Positions 23,985-33,930 of a DNA stretch of 64,000 nt are shown piece by piece; position 1 is the stretch's first letter, and each line of letters opens with the position of its first letter. Both the position numbers and the translations under genes were made by a program. The stretch lies in NCBI RefSeq assembly GCF_001704415.2, contig NC_030811.1:2638501-2702500 (forward strand), written 5' to 3'. The notes under the pieces are model-generated. The model did no database searches, was not told where the DNA came from, and worked only from the letters and a program-made list of their open reading frames with translations. Source of the DNA: Capra hircus (Eukaryota; Chordata; Mammalia; Artiodactyla; Bovidae).

Positions 23985-26900
23985 CTGGGGAGGCGCGGTG
24001 GACACAGAGAGCACGGGTTAGGAGGGCTCCGGGCCGGCCTGCACGCTGGAGGGGGTGGGGTCGCCGCCAGCACAGGAGGCTGCCCCAGCCAGTGGCGGAT
24101 GGAGGAAAGCAGGGCTGGGTTTGGGGTGGGCCGGGGCGGAGCTCTCATGGAGGGGACGGGGAGGGGGGCCGGGAAGTCTGCAGGAGCGGTGGGCTTGGGG
24201 GTCAAGGGCAGGCTTAACGGAAAAGTCAGGAGGACAGCAAAAAACCCAAAACTCTGTGGCCAGGCCTTTTCAAGTCTTTCCTGGAGTTCTGTCCTCGAAT
24301 GGGGACAGGATGGGGTGGCTGCGGGGAGAGAGATGAGGGGGACATACTGGAGGGGGGGTGGGGCAGTCAGAGTAGCAGGAAGAGCCCCGCAGGTGCAGGG
24401 GGTCTCCCCACAGGTCCTGGGCCATGGGATCCAGCCTAAGGTGGGTGCTGAGAACAGGAGGGCTCTGCCTCCCCCAGCTGGCCCTGTGGGCCCACTTCCA
24501 TCCTTTCCTTTAAGGGGAAGGAGCAGAAGCTTCCCACCCTTCACCCCACCAGGTCTCCCCCAGCCCCCTGTCCAGGAGAGGGGACACGCTGCTGCCAGCC
24601 CAGGAGCTGCGGAGGCCACGGGGGACCCCGCTGACCTTGGGCAGAAGGTTCACACTTCTCACTGCCACATTCTTCCCAGTGGGCCGCCCCACAGGACGTG
24701 AGGTTGGTGCGGGTCGGTGGCGCTGGGGATCCTAGGGCCCTGGCAACGGAAAGGGCCTGAGAAAGGTGATCAAGTGTTGCCTTTTTCTGGGTTTCCGAAG
24801 GTCAGATGGGGTAAGGGGGTCAGAGAGGGAAGAGGCCTTTGCAGGAGGGGGTGGTGGCTGCAGGTCTGGGGGTCTTAATCTGTGAAGTGTGTGAAGTCAC
24901 GCTGGGGGCTGGCTCCCGCTTCTTCCGAGGAGCCCTGGCTGAGAGGCTGGAGAAGGCTAGAGCACCCAGGTCCCCGCCCCTCGCCCCGCCGGACTGAAGG
25001 CGGGATGAGGCCCCGAGGGGCACTCTGACCAGGAGGGTGGATCATCACCCAGGCCTTCCCCAGCTAGGGATCTGGGGCCGTTCGCAGACCCAGGAGGCCC
25101 GCGGAAGCCCCTCCTCAGCCCACCGAGCCTTGCGCTGTCTCCAGGAGCCACGATGGGAAAAGGAGGGCAGAGCCCGGTGGAGAGGGGGGCACCGGACTGT
25201 TCGGCTCAAGCCCCGGGCCTTCAAGATTGGAAGCACACCCAGGAACACATCCACCCGGGCGCACTGCGCCCCCCGCCCCCACCGCGCCCACAACTCGCTC
25301 ACACGCCGAGGTGGCCGGCTCCTCGCCTGCTGCAGCCTGGCTTTTTCCCGGAGGGTGCGGATTCAGGGAAGCTGCCCGCGGCGTCCCGGGGGCGCCGCGC
25401 GAGGCGGGCAGAAGGCGGCCCTGCGAGGCCTCTACAGGCCCGGCGGAGGCCCCCACCGCGGCCTCGCGCGGCGCAGCCCGCCCGCTGTTCCCACCCGCAA
25501 ACTCCCCGGTCCCGGGGCGCTCGCACACGCCAATCAGCCCACAAAAGGCCAGGGCCACTTTATAAAAAGGAAATCTCCCTAAAATCAGAGATTTTAGTTC
25601 CTTTTCCTTCTTGATTTTCGTTCAAAACGCACTTAAAGAGTCTCGGAGAGACCATACCTCCGCAACAAAACAAAACAAAACTCTGCGTCGTTGCTTTCGT
25701 AAACGCCCGGAAACACACATCTTATCTTACGGGGCTTTTTTTTTTTTTTTTTTTTTTTAAAGTCCAGGAAAACCAGCCACTGAGCCGGGCCCGACTGCCG
25801 GGCTTCCCCCGGCCTCTGGGTCCCGGCGCGGCTGCGACTCCTGCGCCGCACAAAGCCGGGCCTCGGCTCCTAGCCGGCCGCATTGTGAGCCTATATGTTA
25901 ATTAAATATTAACAAAGGAGAGAGGCGAGAACAATGGAGCAAATTTCAGATCTAGCTGGAGAAATTGGGGTTTCATCAGAGATACACACAGACCGTTTCT
26001 GCGGGCTGGCGACCAAGGGGTGACTTAGTTGCGCTGTGAACTGTGTAAAAGACCCCCGCAAAACAGTTGAGGGTTCAGGGGAACAAGGCGGTCCGGTCTG
26101 CGCGGCCGGCTCGGGGACAAACGGAGTCTGCGCTTAATGGCGGTTCGCAGCCGCAGACCCTCATTCACTGCGGCTCACGCTTCTATGGGGACGTGGACTC
26201 AGCTTTTAAAAATCCCGGGTCTATGAAAAAGACGCCCAGAAGCTCTGCACACCCTCACCAGCTCCCCCGCGCACTTCCTCTGAAATCTGCTTCTTTCCTA
26301 CCCAGGAAAGCTCGGTAAAGGTCGTCTATCTGGGGACAGCAGGCCTTCCTCCTCCAAGCTGTGTGCGCACCTCTTGGCAAATAAAACGAGGCACAGGGCG
26401 AAGGGCTCCTCTGTCTGCCTTCCTTCCCTCTGCGGATCCTCCAACGGCCCCTGCTCAACCTCAGCTGAGGACGACCAGCCGAGCCTCGCTTTCTTCCCCG
26501 GACATCTCTGGGAAACTGGGGCGGCAGGATGAGTCTAGGTATGGGGCGGGCTGGGCCTGGGTCCGGATCTGGACCGAATTGGAAGAACAAGCGAGGGTGC
26601 GCGCTTCAGGGCCTGTTTTCCAGCCACACCCGTTCCCACCAAATAAACTCTGGTCAGGGCAGGGATGCGCTAGGGGCTAGGAAAGGTCCCCCAAAGCAAG
26701 GGAGAACGGAAGTCCTGGTACTTCTCGCCGTCTTAGGAAATCTGTAGCCCTGAGTGAATCAACCCTGCCCCTCTCTCCGCCTGGCCGTGGCCTGGGTCAG
26801 CGTCGGCCGCACACAATGTCGCTCTGTGCGCGTCTTTGTGTTGGGGGCGAGGCATGCTCGTGTCTTCTTCCTCCCGGTAAGTTCCCGCCCCAGGCGCGCA

Positions 26901-27609
26901 ACCCCGCGGGCCTCCCTACCGCAGGCCGGGGCGCGGGTCCCCGGGGCTCACCTGAAGAAGGTCGGTCCGAGTAGCGCGTGCAGTACACCCACGCCGGCCA
27001 GAGCATGGGCTGCGCGCCCAGGTTGGCGCTAGCCTGCGAGCTGTCCGAGTCTGAGCTCACCGACAGGTCGCCGCCGCCCAAGCCGCGGGCCTTGAGCGCC
27101 CCGTCCAGGGGACCCCCGGGGTCTCCGCCTTTCTTGGCGCCGCTGTGCAGTGAGAGCGCCTTGGAGCCGCCTTCGCCGTCACCCGGAGAGTCGCTACCGC
27201 CACCGCCGGGCAGAGGCCCGCCCGCCCCAGGCGCCCCGGGCGCGTTCTGCCGGGGCTCCCGGCCCAACCCCAGGAGCTGCTCCGCGCCGCCCGCGCCGCC
27301 GCCTCCCTCCACGCCGCCTTCGCCGCCTGCCCCGGCGCCTCTGCCTCCTCCAGCTCCGGGACAGCACGTCCCCGCGTCCTTTCTCCGGCCAAACTCGGGC
27401 CGCAGGATGTTGTCGATGAAGAAGTTGGTGATGCGGTGTGGGTGCTGGTGGTTGCCCGGCGCCTGCAGAACCGCAGGCAGCATCAGAGCCCGCCGGCGGC
27501 CAGTGTCCGCGTCACCCGGGCTGCCGGCGCCGCCGCTGGGGCTGGATTCCGGCGGCCGCTGCCCCTCCGCCGCCGCCGCTTCGCTGGGCTTGGGGTCATT
27601 CTCCTCCAT
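23668..27609 (-). CDS. EN2: Engrailed-2 homeobox transcription factor (EN2), join(27609..26952, 23984..23668)
   Basis: Homeodomain transcription factor, mainly a repressor, that patterns the midbrain-hindbrain boundary and cerebellum (family knowledge). Two coding exons give 324 residues. I see an acidic, Ala/Pro-rich N terminus; the EH1 Groucho/TLE-binding motif TNFFIDNIL (residues 61-69); a Gly-rich linker (about 80-180); a Ser/Asp tract SVSSDSDSSQ (183-192); the PBX-contact motif WPAWVY (204-209); a basic EH3 segment (about 222-233); the homeodomain (about 235-294) with WFQNKR in helix 3; and the EH5 tail ending in SDSE. The start ATG at 27609-27607 has A at -3 and G at +4, a strong Kozak context. 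The conserved WPAWVY and the CTRYSDRPSSG-type region separate it from non-engrailed homeobox genes. The SDSE tail and Gly-rich linker point to EN2 rather than EN1. Human EN2 is 333 residues; the difference lies in low-complexity N-terminal segments. Splice sites and frame are intact, so the gene looks functional. Confidence 0.97.
25530..25570 (+). promoter_or_regulatory. Candidate antisense promoter in the EN2 intron (CCAAT + TATA)
   Basis: On the plus strand CCAATCAG (25530-25537) is followed 23 bp later by TATAAAAAGG (25561-25570), a near-consensus TATA box, in a locally CpG-rich context upstream. Predicted initiation is near 25.59-25.60 kb, on the strand opposite EN2. No convincing coding exon follows, so any product would probably be noncoding. 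Confidence 0.35.
25880..26060. promoter_or_regulatory. Candidate intronic enhancer with homeodomain, TCF/SOX motifs
   Basis: A local AT-rich island in the intron. It reads GTTAAT and ATTAAC half-sites around a TAAT core (25898-25912), then AACAAAGG (TCF/SOX type) and GAACAATGG (SOX type) within about 40 bp. It is repeat-free. Motifs are read directly; enhancer activity is inferred. Confidence 0.35.
26952..27609 (-). CDS. EN2: EN2 coding exon 1 (N terminus, EH1, WPAWVY motif)
   Basis: 658 coding bases, 219 full codons plus the first base of Gly220. The exon ends ..TCTTCAG followed by the donor GTGAGC (GT at 26951-26950), a phase-1 junction matching the engrailed family. It encodes the EH1 co-repressor motif and the tryptophan motif that contacts PBX/EXD. 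It is GC-rich and CpG-rich throughout. The frame is open further upstream to a TGA at 27867-27865, but no in-frame ATG lies in between, so the ATG at 27609 is the supported start. Confidence 0.96.
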
Positions 27610-28084
27610 GCTGCTCGCAACAAATCCCGAGTCGGTTCTCCCGGGAGACCAGTCAGCCTTCCGCTCCTCCGCTCCGCACGCGGAGACTCCCGAGGCCGGC
27701 CGGTGTCCCTTCCCTGCTGACTCTCCCGAGGGCGAGCGCGGCGGCCGCAGCCAGGGCTGAGGTCCTACAGGTCGCCAGCCGCGCTCAGAGCCGAAGCCAC
27801 GTTCCGATCCACGAGTTGAGTTAGAAAATACCAAGAGTCGCCCCGCGCCCAGACGCCGGGAGATTCAAAACAGTCCGGTCCGAGTCTTCGCAGCGCACCC
27901 AGGAGCTAGACGGTCACAAGGGTCCGGCGCGGATCCGGGGCGCCTCGGGGCTCCACGCGCCTCTCCACGTCCGGCTGCCTCCGGCTCCGGCGCCGCCGCC
28001 GCCCGGCCGCCCGGGGCTGGAGCTCCGCGCATGCAGGCAGCGCGCTCGCCCGCGCTCACGCCCGCCGGGGCCCGCTCGGGCCAA

Positions 28085-28110
28085 CGCCGCCGCCGCCGCC
28101 GCCGCCGCCC
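28085..28110. repeat. (CCG)n trinucleotide repeat
   Basis: About eight CCG/GCC units upstream of the EN2 start, GGC on the EN2 sense strand. If transcribed it would sit in the EN2 5' leader. Confidence 0.85.
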
Positions 28111-28327
28111 GGCCGCCCCCGCCCGCGCGCCCCGGCCGGCCCTCTAGGGTGCGGGGCGCGAGCGGTCAGCGCGCCCGCCGCCGCCAGCACGCACATGGAG
28201 GCCCACGGGCCCGCGCTGCGCTCGGCCGGCCTCCGGGCCCCTGCGCGCGGCCACCGCCCCGCCGCGGGCCGGGGCGCCCCCGCCGAGCCCCGCCGAGCCC
28301 CGCGGCCCGAGTCGCATGGGTGAGCGG

Positions 28328-28360
28328 CGGCCGGGCCGGGCCGGGCCGGGCCGGACCGGG
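28328..28360. repeat. (GGGCC)n pentanucleotide repeat
   Basis: Five near-perfect GGGCC/GGCCG units in the EN2 upstream CpG block. The runs of G could support quadruplex formation. Confidence 0.8.
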
Positions 28361-28503
28361 CTGGGCCGCCCGCGTTCCCTCGCCGTCCGCGCGCCCTCGC
28401 ACCTCGGCCTCCGCGCGGCCAGGAAATTTCCAGGCCACTCGGCGCAACCCGAGACACTCGGACTCTGGATTTTTGTTCTTATTTTTAACCGAGCCCCCTC
28501 GAG

Positions 28504-28571
28504 TGACGTCGCGGGCCGGTCTCCTGGACACGTGCCTCGGTCCAATGGTCGTAGCGCCGCGCGCCCACGTG
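28504..28571. promoter_or_regulatory. CRE/E-box/CCAAT cluster upstream of EN2
   Basis: TGACGTC (28504-28510), CACGTG (28529-28534), CCAAT (28542-28546, plus orientation) and a second CACGTG in a CCACGTGACC context (28566-28571) lie within 68 bp of CpG-rich DNA. The spacing is promoter-like. The site may serve EN2, a divergent transcript, or both. The motifs are direct reads; function is inferred. Confidence 0.4.
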
Positions 28572-28680
28572 ACCGGCTCGGTGACAGCAGCCTCCTGCCG
28601 CCCCGCCCCCCCTTAAAGGGGCCGCGTCCCTGCGCTCCGGGTACGGAGCCTGGACCCGCGAGACCGCCGCCGCGTCCTCT

Positions 28681-28705
28681 GCCCGCGCGCGTGCGCGCGC
28701 GCGTT
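28681..28705. repeat. Alternating GC/GT tract with Z-DNA potential
   Basis: Alternating purine-pyrimidine sequence (GCGCGCGTGCGCGCGCGCG) about 1.1 kb upstream of the EN2 ATG. Confidence 0.75.
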
Positions 28706-28796
28706 TTCCCCGCGGCTTCTCGGCGCTCTGAGAAACGCGCGCGACAGCCTCGCCGGGTCGCCCAGACGCGGACGGGGACAACCGCTGGAAGGGTGC

Positions 28797-28985
28797 TTTT
28801 TTTTTTTTTTTTTAACATTTCCATATTGTTTACCGTGGGGGGGAAAAATCCCACAATTCCTTGCACAAAATGCATAAATAACATTAAATGAGCTGCCGAG
28901 ATACAAAGGGACTTCTGGAAGTCCGCCTCGCTGGAGAGGGGAACTGCCACTTACATTTGACTTTGGTAGCCTGGGCAGCTTCCCG
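28797..28985. promoter_or_regulatory. AT-rich segment at the outer edge of the EN2 CpG block
   Basis: A T-run (about 28797-28815) is followed by sequence with CCATATTG (CArG-like), ATGCATAAATAA and CATTAAATGAG, a sharp change from the adjacent GC-rich promoter. It is non-repetitive and a candidate proximal enhancer. No alignment was possible. Confidence 0.3.
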
Positions 28986-31199
28986 TGTTTAACGCAGAGC
29001 CGACGCGCAGGCCCCTCTTCCTGCAGACAGTCACTGTAAGTGTGCGCGCGTGTGCAGGGAGCCGCGTGCATGCGGTCGGATCCCACCCCAGCCACGGAGC
29101 CTCCTGAAGCGTGCATGCAGACCCGGAAGAGCTCAGGAACATGATGTGGAACTCCGTGTTGGGGAAAGAGAAAAAAGGAGCACTGCGCATTATAACCAAA
29201 TCTTCTTTCTGGAAGGAGAAGGGAAGGGGATGGTTCAGCCAAGCCTTCAAAACCACGTGGAACAAACTACTCCCCAGCGGCTGCCTCCTACCAAGTCCCC
29301 ACTCTCATCTCCCACCCCTAGTTTTTACCCCACCGAAGGTCCGAGGGACTACAGGACAGTCACCTCTTTTCCTTGTCTTAAAATCTTTTAAATTTATTTT
29401 TTTGGAGGGCCCATATGAAAAGGAAATTAGAAATCAAATGGTGGGGTGGGGCCCCAATTTGCTTCTCCTCCCCCTCCCCTCCTTCCAAGATCGCTCTCTA
29501 AGCTTCCTTTCCAGATGCTGTCAGAAAGTCCAACTGGAACTTCTGTTTCCTCTTCTCCTGCCTCCTACTTGTGGCTCCTTCCTGTTCACCCCTCTGTCCT
29601 TGCCCCCAGCTGCAGACACCCCCACCAAACACCCTGTCTGCCCCCAGCTGCAGACAGGCATGTGACCCGAGACACGCCTGTCCATCATTTAAAAGGCACT
29701 TTCATGGAAATTTTTAAAGTTCAAGAAACATCCAAAAGGGCAACTTGCAGGGTGCTGGAGCCTTGGCACGATAAAACTACAGTGGAGAGGGTATGGGAAG
29801 GATGGGGAGAAAGGGAGAGCCCACGTGGCTTCAGGGTGCCTGCTTTTGGTGACCCTGGGCCTGGGCAGCCATCAGGAGGCTCCCAGGCTAGGAAGATGCA
29901 GTAGGTCTGCCCAGCAGCCCTCCTGGCAATGTGACCGCCAGGCCACCTTGAGGCTTGAAGGCTTGCTTGCTTAGCTTTTCCTTTGGTCCCCACGAGGGTC
30001 CCATCGTCTCCACCCCATCGTCTCTCACTCCAGGGTGAGGCCTGGGTTGAACTAGAAGCAACAGTTACAAGGTGCTTCTGGGGGCGTTTAACCCACGGAG
30101 GAGAGGCATGAAGTGGGTAGAAAGAGGTACTGGGCTGGGTCACCTGGCCATTAAATGCAGGTAGTGGCTAGGTGTGGGCAGGCTCTGGAGGCAGTTGGGG
30201 AGGTTCATTGATCCTTGGTGAGACTGTCAGGATGGGGAAACCCTTTCCACTGGGGTGACTCACATCTGTCTCCCTCCCCCACTCCAGTGGAGGTATCTTC
30301 ACCAAATTACCTGGCTAGGCACACTCCTGCCAGCGGCCCTCCCTGGGTCTCAAAAAATGAAACCCATAGTCTGCCTGCTGCTGGGAAAATGAGGCTGGTG
30401 AAGTTATGGCAACACTCTACACACGTTTAGGGCTGCAGGGGAGTTTTACTGCAACTCTGGAGACCCTTAATCACCAGGGAATGTCTAATTATTTGGGGCC
30501 TCCTGATCACAGAATGGGTAGGGGGAGGGCCCAGGGCTGGCTGGTTCCTGCAAAGCCACCCCAGGTTAATTTCTCCACCTGTCCCCTGAAAAGCACTTAG
30601 GCTGGCTCCTCAGAAATACTCCCTAATGTCATGGGCACTTTTGCCTCTCAGTGCCGTGGCATTAACTGAGCGGTTGTCCAGATGCAAACTGCTGGTGGTG
30701 GCATGAACTCTGCCAAAGCAGCACCACCATCTCCATGCTAACCCCACTTATTGGGGGTGGGGGGTGGGGGGCAGCAACCTGTGGACACTGGTCTCCAGGC
30801 CGCAGGTGAGGCTGGTCTAAGGAAGCAGGACGATTCCTGAGCGATGGCCTGCTGCCCTCCTCCAGTGATTAAAGGGGAGGCCTGCAGGAGAAGAGGAGGA
30901 AAGGAAGAAGTCATTAGAGGGTATCCAGCTACACAAAGCCAACCCAAACCTCAACATAATTCCACAAAAGAGCTCCCCTCGAGCGTAGGCACCACCCAAA
31001 GGCACGGCGTGGAGGAAGGGAGAATCTGGGTGGAACCTGCATAAAGTTAATTTGCTCAGGGCGGAGGGAATCCTAAATCTTACAAAAATCGCACAAGCCC
31101 TTTCTGAAAGCTCTAAGGCGTGCTTGAAGACCAACAGGCCCCGCCGGATGTGGGACAACACCCCCTTCCTCCCGCCTGCCTGTTTTCTGGGTTGGGGGA
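28986..31199. other. EN2 upstream flank, no gene
   Basis: Repeat-free unique sequence between the promoter CpG block and the next CpG block. No supported exon. Confidence 0.5.
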
Positions 31200-32330
31200 G
31201 CGCCCAGGCGGGGCAAAGGGGGAAGGCACATTTCCAAGTGTCCGCTCCCGAGGTGCGGGCCTTGGGCCCAGCGCGCAACGCCGCTCGGCTTCTCCACCCA
31301 CAGAGCGGCCGCCCCGCAGCGGGAAGCTTCTCCGCGTGACCAGGCGACCCGGCGCTGGACATCTGCTTCTCCCCAACCTGGTGAGGCCGCGATCGGCCCG
31401 GGATCTCCGATCCTATCTCCTCCTGCCAGGCCCAGAAGACTGCCGGCAAACCGCCGCCCCCCGCCCCGCCCCCGCCGCCGCCCCCGCCGCTTCGGGAGAA
31501 CCGGCCCCCTGCCCTCCCCAGGCTCGCGGCACAAAGGCGGACCTCGGAGCACATCAAGGGGAGACGCAGCTCCCGACCCGGTATGTCCCCAGCTCCGACG
31601 CGAGTCCGACGAAATCTGCGGCCGCAGCAGATCCTGGGGACGCTGGCTGCAGATCGGAGCCTCCCAGTTTTTTCTTAAAACGACACCAGAGGAGGCTGAC
31701 TTTTCCGGCCTCTGTCCTGTCCCCTCACTCCCCATACTGCTCTGGGTGGGCGTGGGGACACTGAAAAAATAAATAATAACCAATGTAATATGAGCGGCGT
31801 TGGTTCTCGGGGTCCCTGCCGCTCGGTTGGTAGAGATGCCCAATTCCGGAGAGCGAAATCTCACCCCCTCGCAGAATCAGGCCAGGGAGCCGCACGCCCG
31901 TGGCCGAGAGCCAGCCCCGCGCGGCCGGTCCCGGCGCCTGGCCGGGAATTAGGGCCGATCCGGGAGAAAGGGCTCGACCTGGCGGAGAGCCCCCTGGCCC
32001 TCGGCTCCTGCAGCTGCGGCCGAGACCCCGGCCTGCAGACAAAGGCCTAAATGATGGGGCAGGCGGAGGGGGGGTGGTCGGGCGGGGCCGGGGGAGGGGG
32101 GCGCAGAGGAAGCGCCAGTGTCTTACCTCCAGCCACGCGCAGGCCTGCAGACGCACCGGGCGAACTTGGGGACCTGGGTAGGGACCTCGACGAGGAGCCC
32201 TGGAAAGGGTTAAGCGTAGCAGCCGGAGGGCCTGGAAGAGGCCTGCAGAGTCTTGAGGGATGGGACGCACCCGCTCCTGCGCTCTGACCTCTCCCTGCCT
32301 GGGGCGGCAAGCTCCGGAGAGAGCCTGGTG
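31200..32330. promoter_or_regulatory. CpG-rich block about 4 kb upstream of EN2
   Basis: CpG-dense sequence with GC boxes. Open frames on both strands are compositional. It is probably part of a multi-island developmental domain, or a promoter for an upstream noncoding transcript. Confidence 0.45.
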
Positions 32331-32529
32331 GGTGGGTGGGCGCCCGCGGAAGCTTGGCTCAGGAAGGGGGTGGGCAGTCAGCCACACCGCTTGTCTGGAC
32401 CCTGCCGCCAGAGCCGGAGAAGAAGCGGCTTGGGCTTGGCTAAAGGGCCCTGGGAGCTGGGGACAAGTGGGTGCCTTCCTGTCCAGGCCACAGGGAGAGG
32501 GCCTATTTGGGATGCTTAGCCTAAGTGCC

Positions 32530-32750
32530 AGCCTGCGAGAGCTGGGGAGACGGGCGGAGGGCTGTGGCGATGGGCAGAGGACTGGGGCAGTGCATGGAAG
32601 GCTGGAGAGATGGGCAGAGGGCTGGGGAGACAGGAGGAAGGCTGAGGTGATGCCTGGAGCCTGGGGAGATGGGCGGAGGGCTGGGGAAACAGGGAAGGGC
32701 TGGGGTGATGCCTGGAGGGCTGGGGAGATAGGGGGAGGGTAGGCAGTTTT
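32530..32750. repeat. Purine-rich minisatellite, about 18-24 bp units
   Basis: Degenerate tandem units resembling GGGCTGGGGAGATGGGCGGA run for about 210 bp, G-rich on the plus strand. Confidence 0.8.
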
Positions 32751-33234
32751 GAGCAGGAGACTAAGGTGCAGAAATCACCGCTAACCTGACTTCTCAGGGA
32801 AAAAAAGGCTTCTAAAGGGAAACCGTAAGATCGCCCCACTTGTGCTAGGAAACCCACACCCCTACTCATTCCTTTGCCTTGGCACACCCTCCGTGGGCTA
32901 TCTCTAGCGCCAGGCAACTCTCTTCTCAAGCGACCTGCACTAGGATTGCTTGGGAATCACCGTGCACCCTGGGGGCCCCTTTTACAGCTGCCTCTGGAAG
33001 CTGGGCGCACTTGTGCTCACCCCCCTCACCAAGCTGAGGGAGTAGTCTGTGCAGGGTCATGGCTGGGAGTCACTCAGACTGCTCCCTGGACCTCAGGCCT
33101 CTGTGGTAAAGAAAACGTCCCCTTGGAATTGCGGCAACCCAGAAGAAAGTGACACAGACCGAATAATCCAGAGGCGAGTGAGTGAGTGGGCTTGGTTGGG
33201 ATTCAAAGAGCTGGCTAAGCACACGAAAGCAAGA

Positions 33235-33420
33235 AGAAAAGATATATAAACGGATAATGAGTCGTGAAGATAATCAGCCACCCTCTCTCCAACCTTACAA
33301 TTATGTACAAATAGTGGAAGAAATTATAGTATCTACCCACTGTCTTCCTTTTGATCTTTGCAAGGAAAACAAGACCTTCAGAAGGAACTCCAGGAATAGC
33401 TGCCTCCTTCGCGGAGCGAG
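33235..33420. promoter_or_regulatory. Candidate distal EN2 enhancer segment A
   Basis: AT-rich, repeat-free island about 5.6-5.8 kb upstream of the EN2 ATG with GGATAATGAG, GATAATCAG, TACAATTATG, AAATTATAG and a TTTTGATCTTTG TCF-like stretch. In mouse a mid-hindbrain En2 enhancer with Pax2/5/8 sites lies several kb upstream (recalled literature). Equivalence is a guess from distance and composition. Confidence 0.3.
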
Positions 33421-33639
33421 AGAGGTTTCTTCTTGTTCTTGCCCTAAAAGCCACAGAAAGTCACAGAGAGTGTAAACTCACAGAGGCTGACTTCACACTA
33501 TTTTTGGAATCAGGATTTGAGTGGCTAGAGAGTCCCAGAATTTTAGACAAATTTAGGTTTAACTTAAATGACCTGGATCCAGTCTAGCCAAGCTACCGAC
33601 AGCTAGGGAGACAAATAACTCATTAGTCCAGGTTTTATA

Positions 33640-33930
33640 TCAGCAAGAAAATATCTAAACCATCATCTCCAAATGTCGGCAATTGAATAGAGCTTCAGCG
33701 GGAACCCTCCACCTGGAGAGTTATATACATATTGAGGAGACAGGTCTTTTTAAACCTATGTTCAAGCTAGTCATGAAATTAATTTTTTTCCTTTATCAAA
33801 TAGAAATATTAACATTTATAGCTTGATGTAAAAGACTGAAACTAAAGTGTAAAGGAGCTGAAAATATTCCCTACATTGGATTCAATTACTGATCAATTCC
33901 ACTGAGTTGAGTAAAGCCTGTCGTTTCTCC
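33640..33930. promoter_or_regulatory. Candidate distal EN2 enhancer segment B
   Basis: A second AT-rich unique island with AATTGAATAG, GAAATTAATTTTTTTCC, GAAATATTAACA and TTCAATTACTGATCAATTCC. No repeats and no coding frame. Confidence 0.28.

Larger units (their letters stand above)
23985..26951 (-). other. EN2: EN2 intron 1 (2,967 bp, phase 1)
   Basis: GT-AG intron between the two EN2 coding exons, free of recognisable SINE or LINE insertions. It has a CpG-rich block (about 25.24-25.54 kb), a T-run (about 25738-25758), a plus-strand CCAAT/TATA pair (25530-25570) and an AT-rich motif cluster (25880-26060). In humans the EN2 intron carries variants reported as associated with autism (rs1861972/rs1861973; from memory). 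I have not located the orthologous bases here. Confidence 0.93.
26880..28760 (-). promoter_or_regulatory. EN2: CpG-rich block over the EN2 exon 1, 5' UTR and promoter
   Basis: CpG-dense sequence spans exon 1 and about 1.15 kb upstream of the start codon, typical of Polycomb-regulated developmental genes. I see no minus-strand TATA box near the ATG. GC boxes, two CACGTG E-boxes (28529-28534, 28566-28571), a CRE-like TGACGTC (28504-28510) and a CCAAT (28542-28546) cluster about 900 bp upstream. The transcription start cannot be fixed from sequence alone. Confidence 0.7.

Noticed and set aside
23627..24619. 330-codon minus-strand frame over EN2 exon 2
   Set aside because: It is in a different frame from the homeodomain. 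The real frame gives WFQNKR and ends at 23668.
27436..27824. Plus-strand open frames antisense to EN2 exon 1
   Set aside because: Shadows of CpG-rich coding sequence, with no recognisable domain.
26797..27834. Extended EN2 N terminus from 27834
   Set aside because: The codon at 27834 is TTG, not ATG. No in-frame ATG occurs upstream before the TGA at 27867, and the ATG at 27609 has a strong Kozak context and matches known EN2 starts.
33241..33250. TATATAAA at 33.24 kb as a promoter
   Set aside because: There is no CCAAT, GC box or downstream exon; it lies within an AT-rich island where such matches are expected by chance.
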